From Heterocephalus glaber (Eukaryota > Chordata > Mammalia > Rodentia > Bathyergidae), in the NCBI RefSeq assembly GCF_000247695.1, contig NW_004624795.1:10176589-10240588 (forward strand): a DNA stretch of 64,000 nucleotides, read 5' to 3'. The position numbers were made by a program, and so were the translations under genes. The notes under the pieces are model-generated. The model was not told the origin of the DNA, ran no database searches, and saw only the letters and a program-made list of their open reading frames with translations. Each line of letters begins with the position of its first letter. The first letter of the stretch is position 1. Of the stretch, positions 59,601 to 64,000 are shown piece after piece.

Positions 59601-60653
59601 AAGCAGTGCAGGTAGTTGCCTGATAAATGTCTAAAATAATAGATTTGGTTATCCTGCTAATCTAGTTGGATACTATGAGAAAGAATGAGTAATACAGATA
59701 AACACTGCATTATGACAAATTTCTCCATAAAACAGTAAGAAAATAAGCTAGTTAATAGGAGTTTGTTTTATTTTAACTTTAACTTTTACTAGTGCATGTT
59801 TGTACTACATAATGATAACATTCCTCGTAAGGAGTTGGTACATGTACATAACACATCTTAATTCTTTTTTCCATGCCCTGTTCCTACCCTCCTTCCCTAA
59901 TAGTTGTTTATTTTAATCTTTAGTCCAGTAGATTTCATACTTTGCTGTGCAAAAACATCACTTGAGTGACTGTTAAAATATGAAATTGCTAGCCCCTAGA
60001 AATTCTGATTCAGTAGCAGGAATCTTTAGTTTTAATAAGCATCCCAGGAATATTACAGAGCAGTGGTTTTTCAATCATAAGGAACCCTGTTATAAACCTC
60101 TACCCCAAGATGCAGATATTAAAATAGTTATAATGGTTCCTGAATTTCACTATGATGAAAGATAATCTTTAGAATCTGTAAGATTTTTGTTTTCTGGACT
60201 ATCTTCTTAGATACATTTATAGAAATGTATAGATAAATGAAACTATAATTAGATTTTTCTTTTGTTCAGTACTGGGCATTGAACTCAGGACCTTTGAAAT
60301 GAGCTATATCCCCAGCCAGCCCTTTGAAATTTTTTAAAATTTTTGAGACAGGCTCTCACTAAGTCACTAACTTGCCCAGGCTGGGCTTGAACTTGGGATT
60401 CTCCTACCTCAGTCTCCCAGCATGCTGGGATGATTCCACAGCGTGTGCCACCATACGTGGCTTAAAAAAAAAAGTTCTTTTTACACTGTCAGAAACTGAA
60501 GCTCTAAAGTTGACTGGGGCATGTATCTGAGCCAAAGCATATGCCTAAGACCAAACATAAGAGGCAGAATCAGCCATTAAAATGTTATATGGTCTTGAGA
60601 TTTGTCTCTTCCTCTTGTGTTTGCAGTTTAATTTTTTCACCGTCCCGGAACAA
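29579..60653 (+). CDS. TOM1L1: TOM1L1, target of Myb1-like membrane trafficking protein (SRCASM), exons 1-12, 3' end outside the window
   Basis: Coding segments: 29579-29636, 31880-31964, 33252-33330, 38914-39063, 39633-39758, 40685-40789, 42319-42435, 52481-52614, 55809-55869, 56242-56359, 57663-57759 and 60627-60653. All introns are GT-AG and all phases join without a stop, giving 385 codons plus two bases. The start has A at -3 and G at +4, with an in-frame TAG nine bases upstream. The product is an endosomal adaptor. Its VHS domain is encoded by exons 2-5, a PTAP motif (residues 179-182, TSG101/ESCRT-I binding in the family) by exon 6, and the GAT domain (about 202-288, ubiquitin binding) by exons 7-9. 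DLLEL (316-320) and LLALE (367-371) resemble clathrin boxes. Human TOM1L1 is 476 residues as I remember it, and the Src-binding tail is missing here because the window ends. Identity is by recall of the human protein, which is close to identical over the VHS and GAT exons. Confidence 0.97.
29637..31879 (+). other. TOM1L1: TOM1L1 intron 1
   Basis: Phase 1. The first 300 bp are still CpG island. MIR SINE relics lie at about 30005-30090 ('cccattttacagatgaggaag', 'agctcagagaagttaact') and 31385-31570 ('aaccttgagcagtttccttaacctc'). Nothing else recognised. Confidence 0.85.
31880..31964 (+). CDS. TOM1L1: TOM1L1 coding exon 2 (start of VHS domain)
   Basis: Acceptor TTTGCAG at 31873-31879, donor GTAAGT at 31965. 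Encodes residues 20-47 and two bases of codon 48, including [15 protein letters not shown], the first VHS helices. Differs from the human protein I recall only conservatively. Confidence 0.97.
31965..33251 (+). other. TOM1L1: TOM1L1 intron 2
   Basis: Phase 2. Open frames of 104 and 91 codons are not gene-like. A weak MIR relic lies at about 33030-33140 just before exon 3. Otherwise nothing recognised. Confidence 0.8.
33252..33330 (+). CDS. TOM1L1: TOM1L1 coding exon 3 (VHS domain)
   Basis: Acceptor CCATAG, donor GTAAGT at 33331. Completes codon 48 and encodes up to residue 74, including [17 protein letters not shown], a strongly conserved VHS segment. Confidence 0.97.
35703..35771 (-). mobile_element. 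Old ID-like SINE fragment (antisense)
   Basis: The complement reads 'gggctggggtgtggctcagtg' and '...cacctaacatgcacaaggcccc', an eroded ID/tRNA-type body without the B-box end. Confidence 0.6.
37930..38300 (-). mobile_element. MaLR-type solo LTR (antisense)
   Basis: Plus-strand landmarks 'agaggtttcagtccgtgattgg', 'gcgtcatggcagaagatg', 'agaactgctcacctcatggg' are the complement of a rodent MaLR LTR. It is the same family type as 41409-41815 and 52652-53040, but more decayed at its right end. Confidence 0.65.
38659..38739. mobile_element. 81-bp hAT-type miniature inverted-repeat element
   Basis: The ends are 16-bp inverted repeats, CAGTGGTGGTGAACCT and (complement) CAGCGATGGCGAACCT, matching at 13 positions. 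An 8-bp direct repeat flanks them, CCCTAGGC (38651-38658) and CTCTAGGC (38740-38747), with one mismatch. CAG...CTG ends with an 8-bp duplication are diagnostic of hAT transposons. The 49 bp between the inverted repeats encode nothing. Confidence 0.85.
38914..39063 (+). CDS. TOM1L1: TOM1L1 coding exon 4 (VHS domain core)
   Basis: Acceptor AATTCAG, donor GTAAGT at 39064. Fifty whole codons, residues 75-124, including [20 protein letters not shown] and the LLNPRY motif. This is the most conserved VHS portion. Confidence 0.98.
39064..39632 (+). other. TOM1L1: TOM1L1 intron 4
   Basis: Phase 0. The last 40 bases are a good polypyrimidine region before 'aactcag'. Nothing else recognised. Confidence 0.85.
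39633..39758 (+). CDS. TOM1L1: TOM1L1 coding exon 5 (end of VHS domain)
   Basis: Forty-two whole codons, residues 125-166, including [19 protein letters not shown] and ending in the acidic linker [10 protein letters not shown]. The donor GTAGGA is weaker than the others in this gene. Confidence 0.97.
39759..40684 (+). other. TOM1L1: TOM1L1 intron 5
   Basis: Phase 0. A partial MER5-like relic lies near 39955-40020 ('ccaggtattttcagtgcac', 'gttgagaagcactggcc'). Nothing else recognised. Confidence 0.75.
40685..40789 (+). CDS. TOM1L1: TOM1L1 coding exon 6 (proline-rich linker with PTAP)
   Basis: Thirty-five codons, residues 167-201, from acceptor TGGTAG to donor GTAACA at 40790. It carries [10 protein letters not shown]. 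The PTAP motif (179-182) is the TSG101 UEV-binding motif known from this family, which places the protein in contact with ESCRT-I. A second acceptor (CTCAG) lies 9 bases downstream and keeps the frame. I chose the upstream one because the resulting length aligns with the human exon without a gap. Confidence 0.93.
41409..41815 (-). mobile_element. MaLR-type solo LTR (antisense)
   Basis: 'gacaaaatacccaactccctcaac', 'gagatttattttggcttacgg', 'ccccaccttctaatagcacatttgg' and 'catgagactttgggggaacatttt' run in the complement order of a rodent MaLR LTR. The AATAAA-type signal is on the minus strand, antisense to TOM1L1. Confidence 0.78.
42173..42262 (-). mobile_element. ID SINE (antisense), intact
   Basis: Complement of a full ID body ending GGTACC, with A and B boxes. 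A perfect 15-bp target duplication GTTAGCCCTTTTTAT lies at 42158-42172 and 42263-42277. It sits only about 56 bp upstream of exon 7, so the branch-point and acceptor region lies between it and the exon. Confidence 0.93.
42319..42435 (+). CDS. TOM1L1: TOM1L1 coding exon 7 (start of GAT domain)
   Basis: Acceptor CTCTACAG, donor GTACCG at 42436. Thirty-nine codons, residues 202-240, including [20 protein letters not shown], the first GAT helix, and the acidic loop NSDDLELLQ. Confidence 0.97.
43090..43235 (+). mobile_element. B1 SINE
   Basis: 'taggcatcgtgacacacctg', 'gattgcttgagcccaggag' and 'cagcctgggctacatagtgag' mark a B1 body, followed by an A-rich tail. The target duplication CTTACTAATTTTAG occurs at 43076-43089 and 43236-43249. 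Confidence 0.88.
44185..44270 (+). mobile_element. ID SINE, intact
   Basis: Full ID body from 'tggccagggatttagctcagtgg' to GGTACC plus 13 A. Target duplication ATTTGGATTTGT at 44173-44184 and 44271-44282 is perfect. Sense orientation in intron 7. Confidence 0.93.
44697..44840 (+). mobile_element. hAT-Charlie-like relic, 5' part
   Basis: 'ggtagcaaaatgtgactcatgggccagatctgggc' in pieces resembles the start of the repeat at 19016-19170. It fades after about 44760. Confidence 0.4.
45385..45454. repeat. AT-rich tandem duplication with (TA)n
   Basis: The unit 'caatcactggatatatatata' starts at 45385 and again at 45414, a 29-bp period, each followed by TA repeats. Confidence 0.9.
45480..45566 (+). 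mobile_element. ID SINE
   Basis: ID body 'ggctggggatttagctcagtgg' to 'gatccctggtactggg'. It ends GGTACT instead of GGTACC and so belongs to a slightly different subtype. Target duplication AATTAGGGGCATTAT / AATTAGGAGCATTAT at 45465-45479 and 45567-45581 (one mismatch). Confidence 0.9.
45880..45962 (-). mobile_element. ID SINE (antisense)
   Basis: Complement of an ID body with A and B boxes. The 17-bp target duplication at 45863-45879 and 45963-45979 has two mismatches. It lies only 300 bp from the sense ID at 45480. Confidence 0.88.
46323..46850 (-). mobile_element. Retroviral-type LTR (antisense), right boundary uncertain
   Basis: On the minus strand, in order: a TATA box (ttttata on the plus strand at 46481-46487), an AATAAA signal (plus 46396-46401) about 85 bases later, then a GC-rich leader and an end in CACAACA near 46325. 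This R-U5 organisation is that of an endogenous retroviral LTR, class I or II. No primer-binding site follows it, so it appears to be solo. The U3 start toward 46850 could not be fixed and no target duplication was found. Only non-coding sequence is present. Confidence 0.65.
47317..47646 (+). mobile_element. Retroviral-type LTR in sense orientation
   Basis: A TATAAAA box at 47515-47521, an AATAAA signal at 47592-47597, and a CT-rich U5 ending 'aattctgtaaca' at 47646 form a compact LTR in the same direction as TOM1L1. The start at a TGTA near 47317 is a guess. It is a different family from the neighbour at 46323 and contains no internal viral sequence. Confidence 0.55.
48580..49030 (-). mobile_element. 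Probable LTR (antisense)
   Basis: The plus strand reads 'tggttcttgttgtactgaac', 'aagaattggtcaagacatgtg', 'gttttacatttattaaaggtag'. This looks like the complement of an LTR end with an AATAAA signal in the usual place. Boundaries and family are uncertain. Confidence 0.45.
51010..51140 (+). mobile_element. hAT-Charlie-like relic
   Basis: 'ttacactacagagggcagagttgagtagctgc', 'atggcacacaaaatagaaaatac' and 'tttgacccttg' follow the 3' half of the repeat family also seen at 19016-19170. Confidence 0.6.
51675..51835 (+). mobile_element. MER5A-like hAT relic
   Basis: 'gcccaaacccttagccctggagattctgaatcagta' in pieces and 'ggtgcctctgatgcttatgag' resemble the centre of MER5A. Confidence 0.6.
52481..52614 (+). 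CDS. TOM1L1: TOM1L1 coding exon 8 (GAT domain)
   Basis: Acceptor TTCTTGACAG, donor GTGAGT at 52615. Residues 241-284 plus two bases of codon 285, including [19 protein letters not shown] and [12 protein letters not shown]. These are the central GAT helices, nearly identical to the human protein as I recall it. Confidence 0.98.
52652..53040 (-). mobile_element. MaLR-type solo LTR (antisense)
   Basis: 'tattggtcagcttctcatggg', 'gttcacagtttcagtggtttcc', 'ccccagtgactcatctcc', 'ccccaccttctgatagcagg' and 'attagtggattaatccactg' are the complement landmarks shared with 41409-41815. Starts 38 bp after exon 8. Confidence 0.78.
54062..54600 (-). mobile_element. MLT1-type MaLR LTR (antisense), diverged
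   Basis: 'tgtgacaaattaccacaaac', 'tagtggtttaaatcaacac', 'atttattatcataaggta', and 'ctcgtggcccctttgctcc' follow the complement of an old mammalian MaLR LTR. The right third is weakly matched. Confidence 0.65.
55809..55869 (+). CDS. TOM1L1: TOM1L1 coding exon 9 (end of GAT domain)
   Basis: Completes codon 285 and encodes up to residue 305, with [20 protein letters not shown]. Donor GTAAGT at 55870. Confidence 0.96.
55870..56241 (+). other. TOM1L1: TOM1L1 intron 9
   Basis: Phase 0, 372 bp, nothing recognised. Confidence 0.9.
56242..56359 (+). CDS. TOM1L1: TOM1L1 coding exon 10 (C-terminal tail)
   Basis: Residues 306-344 plus one base of codon 345, including [24 protein letters not shown] is clathrin-box-like. 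The tail is less conserved than VHS and GAT but matches the human DLLDLSPSP segment. Donor GTAAAT at 56360. Confidence 0.93.
56360..57662 (+). other. TOM1L1: TOM1L1 intron 10
   Basis: Phase 1. A MIR relic at about 56815-56965 ('aatgggaacaattgttgcctaa'). Open frames of 76 and 102 codons are not gene-like. A CTGT run lies near 57469. Confidence 0.75.
57663..57759 (+). CDS. TOM1L1: TOM1L1 coding exon 11 (C-terminal tail)
   Basis: Acceptor GTTCTAG, donor GTAAGT at 57760. Completes codon 345, encodes 346-376 and two bases of 377, including [13 protein letters not shown], which aligns with the human [13 protein letters not shown] fits a loose clathrin-box pattern (inference). Confidence 0.92.
58420..58990 (+). 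mobile_element. Ancient LINE-1 fragment (ORF2 end and 3' UTR)
   Basis: 'cagccttatttctaagaattac', 'ttctttacaacattttaggcaatagc', 'gactccaatatccactgatttgggactggttaaataaac' in pieces match the 3' part of an old mammalian L1 in order. Heavily decayed. Confidence 0.65.
59920..60075 (+). mobile_element. MER5A-like hAT relic
   Basis: 'ttgctgtgcaaaaacatcac', 'ttgctagcccctagaaattctgattcagta' in pieces follow MER5A. The right end 'cagtggtttttcaatc' lies at about 60062. Confidence 0.65.
60268..60470 (-). mobile_element. B1-ID composite SINE (antisense)
   Basis: Read on the minus strand, a B1 body ('...aggctgaggtaggag', 'cccaggctgggcaagttag') is followed by a shortened ID unit ending 'gttcaatgcccagtactg'. 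Same architecture as 23538-23712. Confidence 0.78.
60627..60653 (+). CDS. TOM1L1: Candidate TOM1L1 coding exon 12 (27-nt microexon)
   Basis: A strong acceptor (a long CT-rich run then TTTGCAG) and a strong donor GTGAGT at 60654 bracket 27 bases that are open in the required phase. They complete codon 377 and encode LIFSPSRN plus two bases of 386. The human tail has a phenylalanine-rich segment of similar position after LLALENTE, but the residue match is poor. It may be real, alternatively spliced, or a decoy; if it is a decoy, exon 12 lies beyond the window. The length keeps the frame either way. Confidence 0.5.
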
Positions 60654-60922
60654 GTGAGTTTTAAAATTATCCATAACAGGAAAGATCCTTATGATAATGG
60701 GATAAAGTCACAGGTTATACACCCACTTCCCATCAGGTAACAGACCGAGAAGAAATGCTTGCTTAACACTAATGTTTCCAGTAAGACATGAAATAGGACC
60801 ACCATCCCCTCTCACTTGACCATCGAGGAAACCCAGGCAGAGGAAGTTGAACTTGCCAGTGGTTGCTCAGCTAGTACTGGAACAGGATTCAAATTCAAAT
60901 GGATCTGACATTTTTTGAGATT

Positions 60923-61018
60923 TTTCTTGTTGAGATTTTGAGACTGGATCTCTATGTAGCCCAGACTGGCCTCAAACTTGAAATCCTCCTGTCTCACCCT
61001 CCTGAGGGTGCTGATTTT
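60923..61018 (-). mobile_element. B1 SINE fragment (antisense)
   Basis: 'ttgagactggatctctatgtagcccagactggcctcaaac' in pieces and 'cctcctgtctcaccctcctgag' are the complement of a B1 5' two thirds. Confidence 0.75.
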
Positions 61019-62462
61019 AGTATCTCCATTTTTTGTTTTTACTTGGATTTTATTTTAAGAATTCCCATATAGTAAAATGGACCTTGTGGGTTTTTTTAAG
61101 TTTGGTATACAGTTCTAGGAATTTTAACATATATAAAGAAATCATGTAACTCACTGAAGTCAGGACATAGAAGTCAATCTACCCCCCACCATGAACCCCT
61201 TAAACTTTCTCATGCTATTTTTTATAGTCACACCCTCTTGCCCGATCTCTCAATCCCTGGCAACATCCAATCTGTTCCTATCAATATAGTTTGTCATCAA
61301 GAATGCTATCTAAATAGAATCATAGAGTGTGTAATTGTTCTAAAAGAGATTGTGTCAGATTGTTTGCTTCATGTATTTTGAAGCTCTGGAATCAAGTGCA
61401 TATGCATTCAGGAATATTATGTTCTGTTGGTAAATTAACCATTATCATATAATTTCCTTCTTCGTTTCCTACCATTTCCTTGCCCTTTGATTCTAAAATA
61501 TGTATAAACTCTAGCTTTCTTTTGATTAACATTCTCAACATATCTTTTCCCTTCTTTTTTCTTAACTGTGTCAAAAATTGTAGCTTCTTGTAGTTAGTAC
61601 ATAGTTGGGCCACATTTTTTTGTATTCTCATAATTTCTGGCTTTTAGTTGATGTGTTTAGATCTTTTACATTTAATGTAATTTTATGTTGGACGTAGGTC
61701 TACCATTTTTTAATTTGTTTCCTATCTTTTTTCTATTTCCACATTTTAGTCTTCTTTTGGATTATTGCAGTGTTTTTATAATTCCATTTTAATTTATCTG
61801 CTGTGATTTTGACTGTATCTTTATAATATATATGTACATGTATAGGAGAACTTTGGTGATTATAATGTACTTAATTTTTTAGTCTACTTAGTGTTTAGCC
61901 ACTTGAAGTGAAATCCAGAAACCTTATCATCAGTTAGATTTCATCTCTTTATATTTGTTATCCTTTATGTTACATCTCTATATATTGGAAAAAATACCAC
62001 ATGACCATGTTATAATTTTTGCTTGAAACCTGCAAGTATATTTTAAAGAACTCAAGAGGAGAATGGTCTCTTACACAACATTTACCATTCCCATTGCTCT
62101 TTCTGATAAAATTTACTTTCTCTTTGCAGTTCTTTTAGCAGTCAGTTTTGAACAGGCTTATCAGCAGCAGGGTCTCTTGTTTTTACTTTTATGTGAGAAT
62201 GTCGTTTCATCTTTGTTCCTGAAGAGTGGTTTCAGTGAATACAGAATTCTAAGTTTGCAGCTCTTTTCTTTTAGCAGATTTTAAAGGTGGCTCCACTCTT
62301 CTGGCCTAAATGGAGAACTCTACATAGACTTCAGTGGACATTTCTTTATAGATAATGTGTTGTGTTTTCTGGCTGCTTTAATTTTTCTTTTCTTTTCTAA
62401 TTTTGAGCAGTTTGCGATATCCGAGCATGACTTCTTTTGGTTTGTTTGGGCTTGGCTGAGTA

Positions 62463-62907
62463 CATTAGTTTCCTAGGGCTACCATAAGAAATTCCCACTA
62501 ACTGGGCAGTTGAAAACCACAAATATTTATTATCTCATAGTCCTGGAGACAAGAAGTCTGAAACTCGGTTCCTTCTCCACTTGTAGGGGAGAATCTGCTC
62601 AGGCTCTTCCAGATTCTGGTGACTTGGCATTCCTTGGGCTCATTGGCCTGTTCATACATCACCCCACTTTCTGCCTCTGCCTTCATCGAGCTCTCTCCCT
62701 TGTGTATTGCAGGTCTCCCTCTGCCTTTCTCTTTGAAGATCACTCATCATTGGATTTAGAGCCCAACCAGATAATATGGGATGATAGCCTGTAAACTTAA
62801 CTATATCTGCAAGAGACCCCCTTTTTTTTATCAAATAAAGTAATACTCAGAGGTCCTGGGAATTGTGACTTGGACATATTTTGGGGGGTTTACCATTTAA
62901 TCCAACC
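62463..62907 (-). mobile_element. MLT1-type MaLR solo LTR (antisense), nested in L1
   Basis: 'ttagtttcctagggctaccataag', 'aactgggcagttgaaaacc', 'aaatatttattatctcatagtcctggag', 'ccaaccagataat' and 'ggggggtttaccatttaatccaacc' are the complement of an MLT1-type LTR from end to end. The surrounding L1 text resumes shortly after it. Confidence 0.78.
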
Positions 62908-63039
62908 GCACACTTGAAATGCCCAAGATATAATCCAAAATTACTAGGCATATGAAGAATCTGCCTTCTTGAATCTGTGGGTTTATATGTTTCATCGGTC
63001 TTGTGAAGACTTTAGCCTGTTTTTCTTCATATATATATA

Positions 63040-63139
63040 NNNNNNNNNNNNNNNNNNNNNNNNNNNNNNNNNNNNNNNNNNNNNNNNNNNNNNNNNNNNN
63101 NNNNNNNNNNNNNNNNNNNNNNNNNNNNNNNNNNNNNNN
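63040..63139. other. Assembly gap, 100 N
   Basis: Exactly 100 N, the conventional placeholder for a gap of unknown size, flanked by (TA)n on the left and a T run on the right. The L1 text on the two sides is collinear, so the missing piece is probably a few hundred bases or less, perhaps with low-complexity DNA. Confidence 0.99.
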
Positions 63140-63260
63140 TTTTTTGGCATTGCACACTATTACTGTCTTTCAGGGACTCTTTTGTTTTAACCTCAGGTGT
63201 TTATTCCTCTCAGGTATTTGGGGTTCTGTCAATTGCCTTTTAAAAAACTCCCCACCCCTT

Positions 63261-63336
63261 CCAGTACCAGGGATCGAACTTAGGATCCTGCGCTTGCCAA
63301 GCAGGTGCAGCACCACTGAGCTACATCCCCAGCCCT
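63261..63336 (-). mobile_element. ID SINE (antisense)
   Basis: Complement of an ID body ('ggctggggatgtagctcagtgg', 'gcgcaggatcctaagttcgatc', ending GGTACT). It interrupts the L1 sequence; no clear target duplication. Confidence 0.82.
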
Positions 63337-64000
63337 TTTTTCCCTTTTGTTCAGAATGGATAATTTCGATATCTGTGCAGTTCAAGCCCACTGTTGCCTC
63401 TGTCTTCTCCATTTTTCCATTGATCTCATTCTAGAAGGTTTTGTATTCCTAATTTCAATTACTTTTTCAATTTTAGAATTTCCATTTGGTTCTTTATATA
63501 TCGCATTCTGTTTCTATGGTGAGATGTTCCATTTTTGTTTTCTTTTTCTTTTCTTTTTTTTTTTTTTCTTCAGAAGTGTTCCCCATTGCTTCTACAATTC
63601 TAACACCCGTATGCTCTTGACATCCATATCTGTTAATTGTCTTCTTAATGCAAGTTGAAATTTTTCTCATTCCGCTTATGGCTAGTAATTTCAGGTTATA
63701 TCATGGGCATTTCTAGTGTTTTATTATGAGATGTTTAGCTGTAGTTAAATCTTGTCCTGAATGTTATTTTGATTGTAATGGGCTAACAGGTTGGTTAGAT
63801 TAATGCCACAGTTTTAGCCTGCTTCAGTGGGTTGTGGTTCGGTGTCAGCACAATTTTCAAAGCTTAAGCGGTGTTAGTCAAATCTGTCCCACAATGTGCC
63901 ACCCAGTAGATAATCTGAGGTCTAGATAGCAGATAATGTGTTCAGTGCTCTGCATTTTTGGCTTCTCAGTTGAGATCCAATTCATAGACATAACAGGTTA

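Larger units (their letters stand above)
57760..60626 (+). other. TOM1L1: TOM1L1 intron 11
   Basis: Phase 2. Contains a MIR-like relic (58150-58330, antisense), an L1 3' fragment, an (AT)n near 58995-59013, a MER5 relic and a B1-ID SINE. Between 59080-59760 nothing recognised. 59760-59910 may be another antisense L1 3' end. Confidence 0.75.
60654..64000 (+). other. TOM1L1: TOM1L1 intron 12 (continues past the window)
   Basis: Phase 2 if exon 12 is real. After about 270 bases of unrecognised sequence it is almost entirely repeats: B1, an antisense L1 with a nested LTR and ID, and an assembly gap. No further TOM1L1 exon was found before 64000. Confidence 0.7.
61040..64000 (-). mobile_element. 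Ancient LINE-1 (antisense), internally deleted and interrupted
   Basis: 61040-61345 is the complement of an old L1 3' UTR and ORF2 end ('ccctggcaacatccaatctg', 'aatagaatcatagagtgtgta'). From about 61345 the sequence jumps to the complement of the early ORF2/endonuclease region ('gcatatgcattcaggaatattatg', 'acatttaatgtaatttta'). It then runs into ORF1 ('gaatctgtgggtttatatg', 'agaatttccatttggttctt', 'tgttaattgtcttcttaatgcaagttg') and continues beyond the window. Most of ORF2 is missing, either by deletion or because these are two insertions. An LTR, a gap and an ID SINE lie inside it. Confidence 0.8.

Overview
This is nuclear DNA of a placental mammal, almost certainly a rodent outside the mouse/rat family. 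Coding sequence is sparse and split by GT-AG introns. Both strands carry tRNA-derived ID SINEs, B1 and B1-ID composite SINEs, MIR/L2 relics, old L1 pieces, MaLR LTRs and old DNA transposons. The combination of ID, B1 and B1-ID composites, with ID bodies ending in GGTACC plus an A tail, suggests a beaver-, kangaroo-rat- or squirrel-like lineage. I lean to beaver but cannot prove the species from the sequence.

The one protein-coding gene I can support is TOM1L1 (target of Myb1-like 1, also called SRCASM) on the + strand. Its CpG-island promoter lies at about 28.8-29.95 kb and its start codon at 29579. Twelve coding exons follow between 29579 and 60653 with consistent reading phases, encoding about 385 residues: the VHS domain, a PTAP motif, the GAT domain and the start of the C-terminal tail. 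The last roughly 90 residues, by comparison with the human length I remember, must lie beyond 64000, so the gene is truncated by the window edge.

Layout: 1-28.8 kb is intergenic and holds no protein-coding gene I can recognise. It contains two L1-like 3' ends (1-262, 2466-2698), two palindromic mariner-type elements (4262-4785 and 20620-21315), an L1 ORF2 fragment with a B1 inserted in it (5255-6366), a Tigger-like fragment, MER5-like hAT relics, a MaLR LTR (12180-12556), and an isolated CpG-rich block (15381-15674) that looks like an unannotated promoter with splice donors. From 28.8 to 60.7 kb is TOM1L1. Intron 3 (5.6 kb) holds an 81-bp hAT-type miniature element with an 8-bp target duplication. 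Intron 7 (10 kb) holds a cluster of three LTRs. From 60.7 kb to the end is intron 12, filled mostly by an antisense ancient L1 interrupted by an LTR, an ID element and a 100-N assembly gap (63040-63139).

I found no previously undescribed biological system. The points most worth checking are the orphan CpG promoter, the 27-nt candidate microexon 12, the tandem acceptor of exon 6, the sense-oriented intronic LTR, and the well-preserved small transposons. All repeat family names are from memory of consensus sequences and were not verified by a search.
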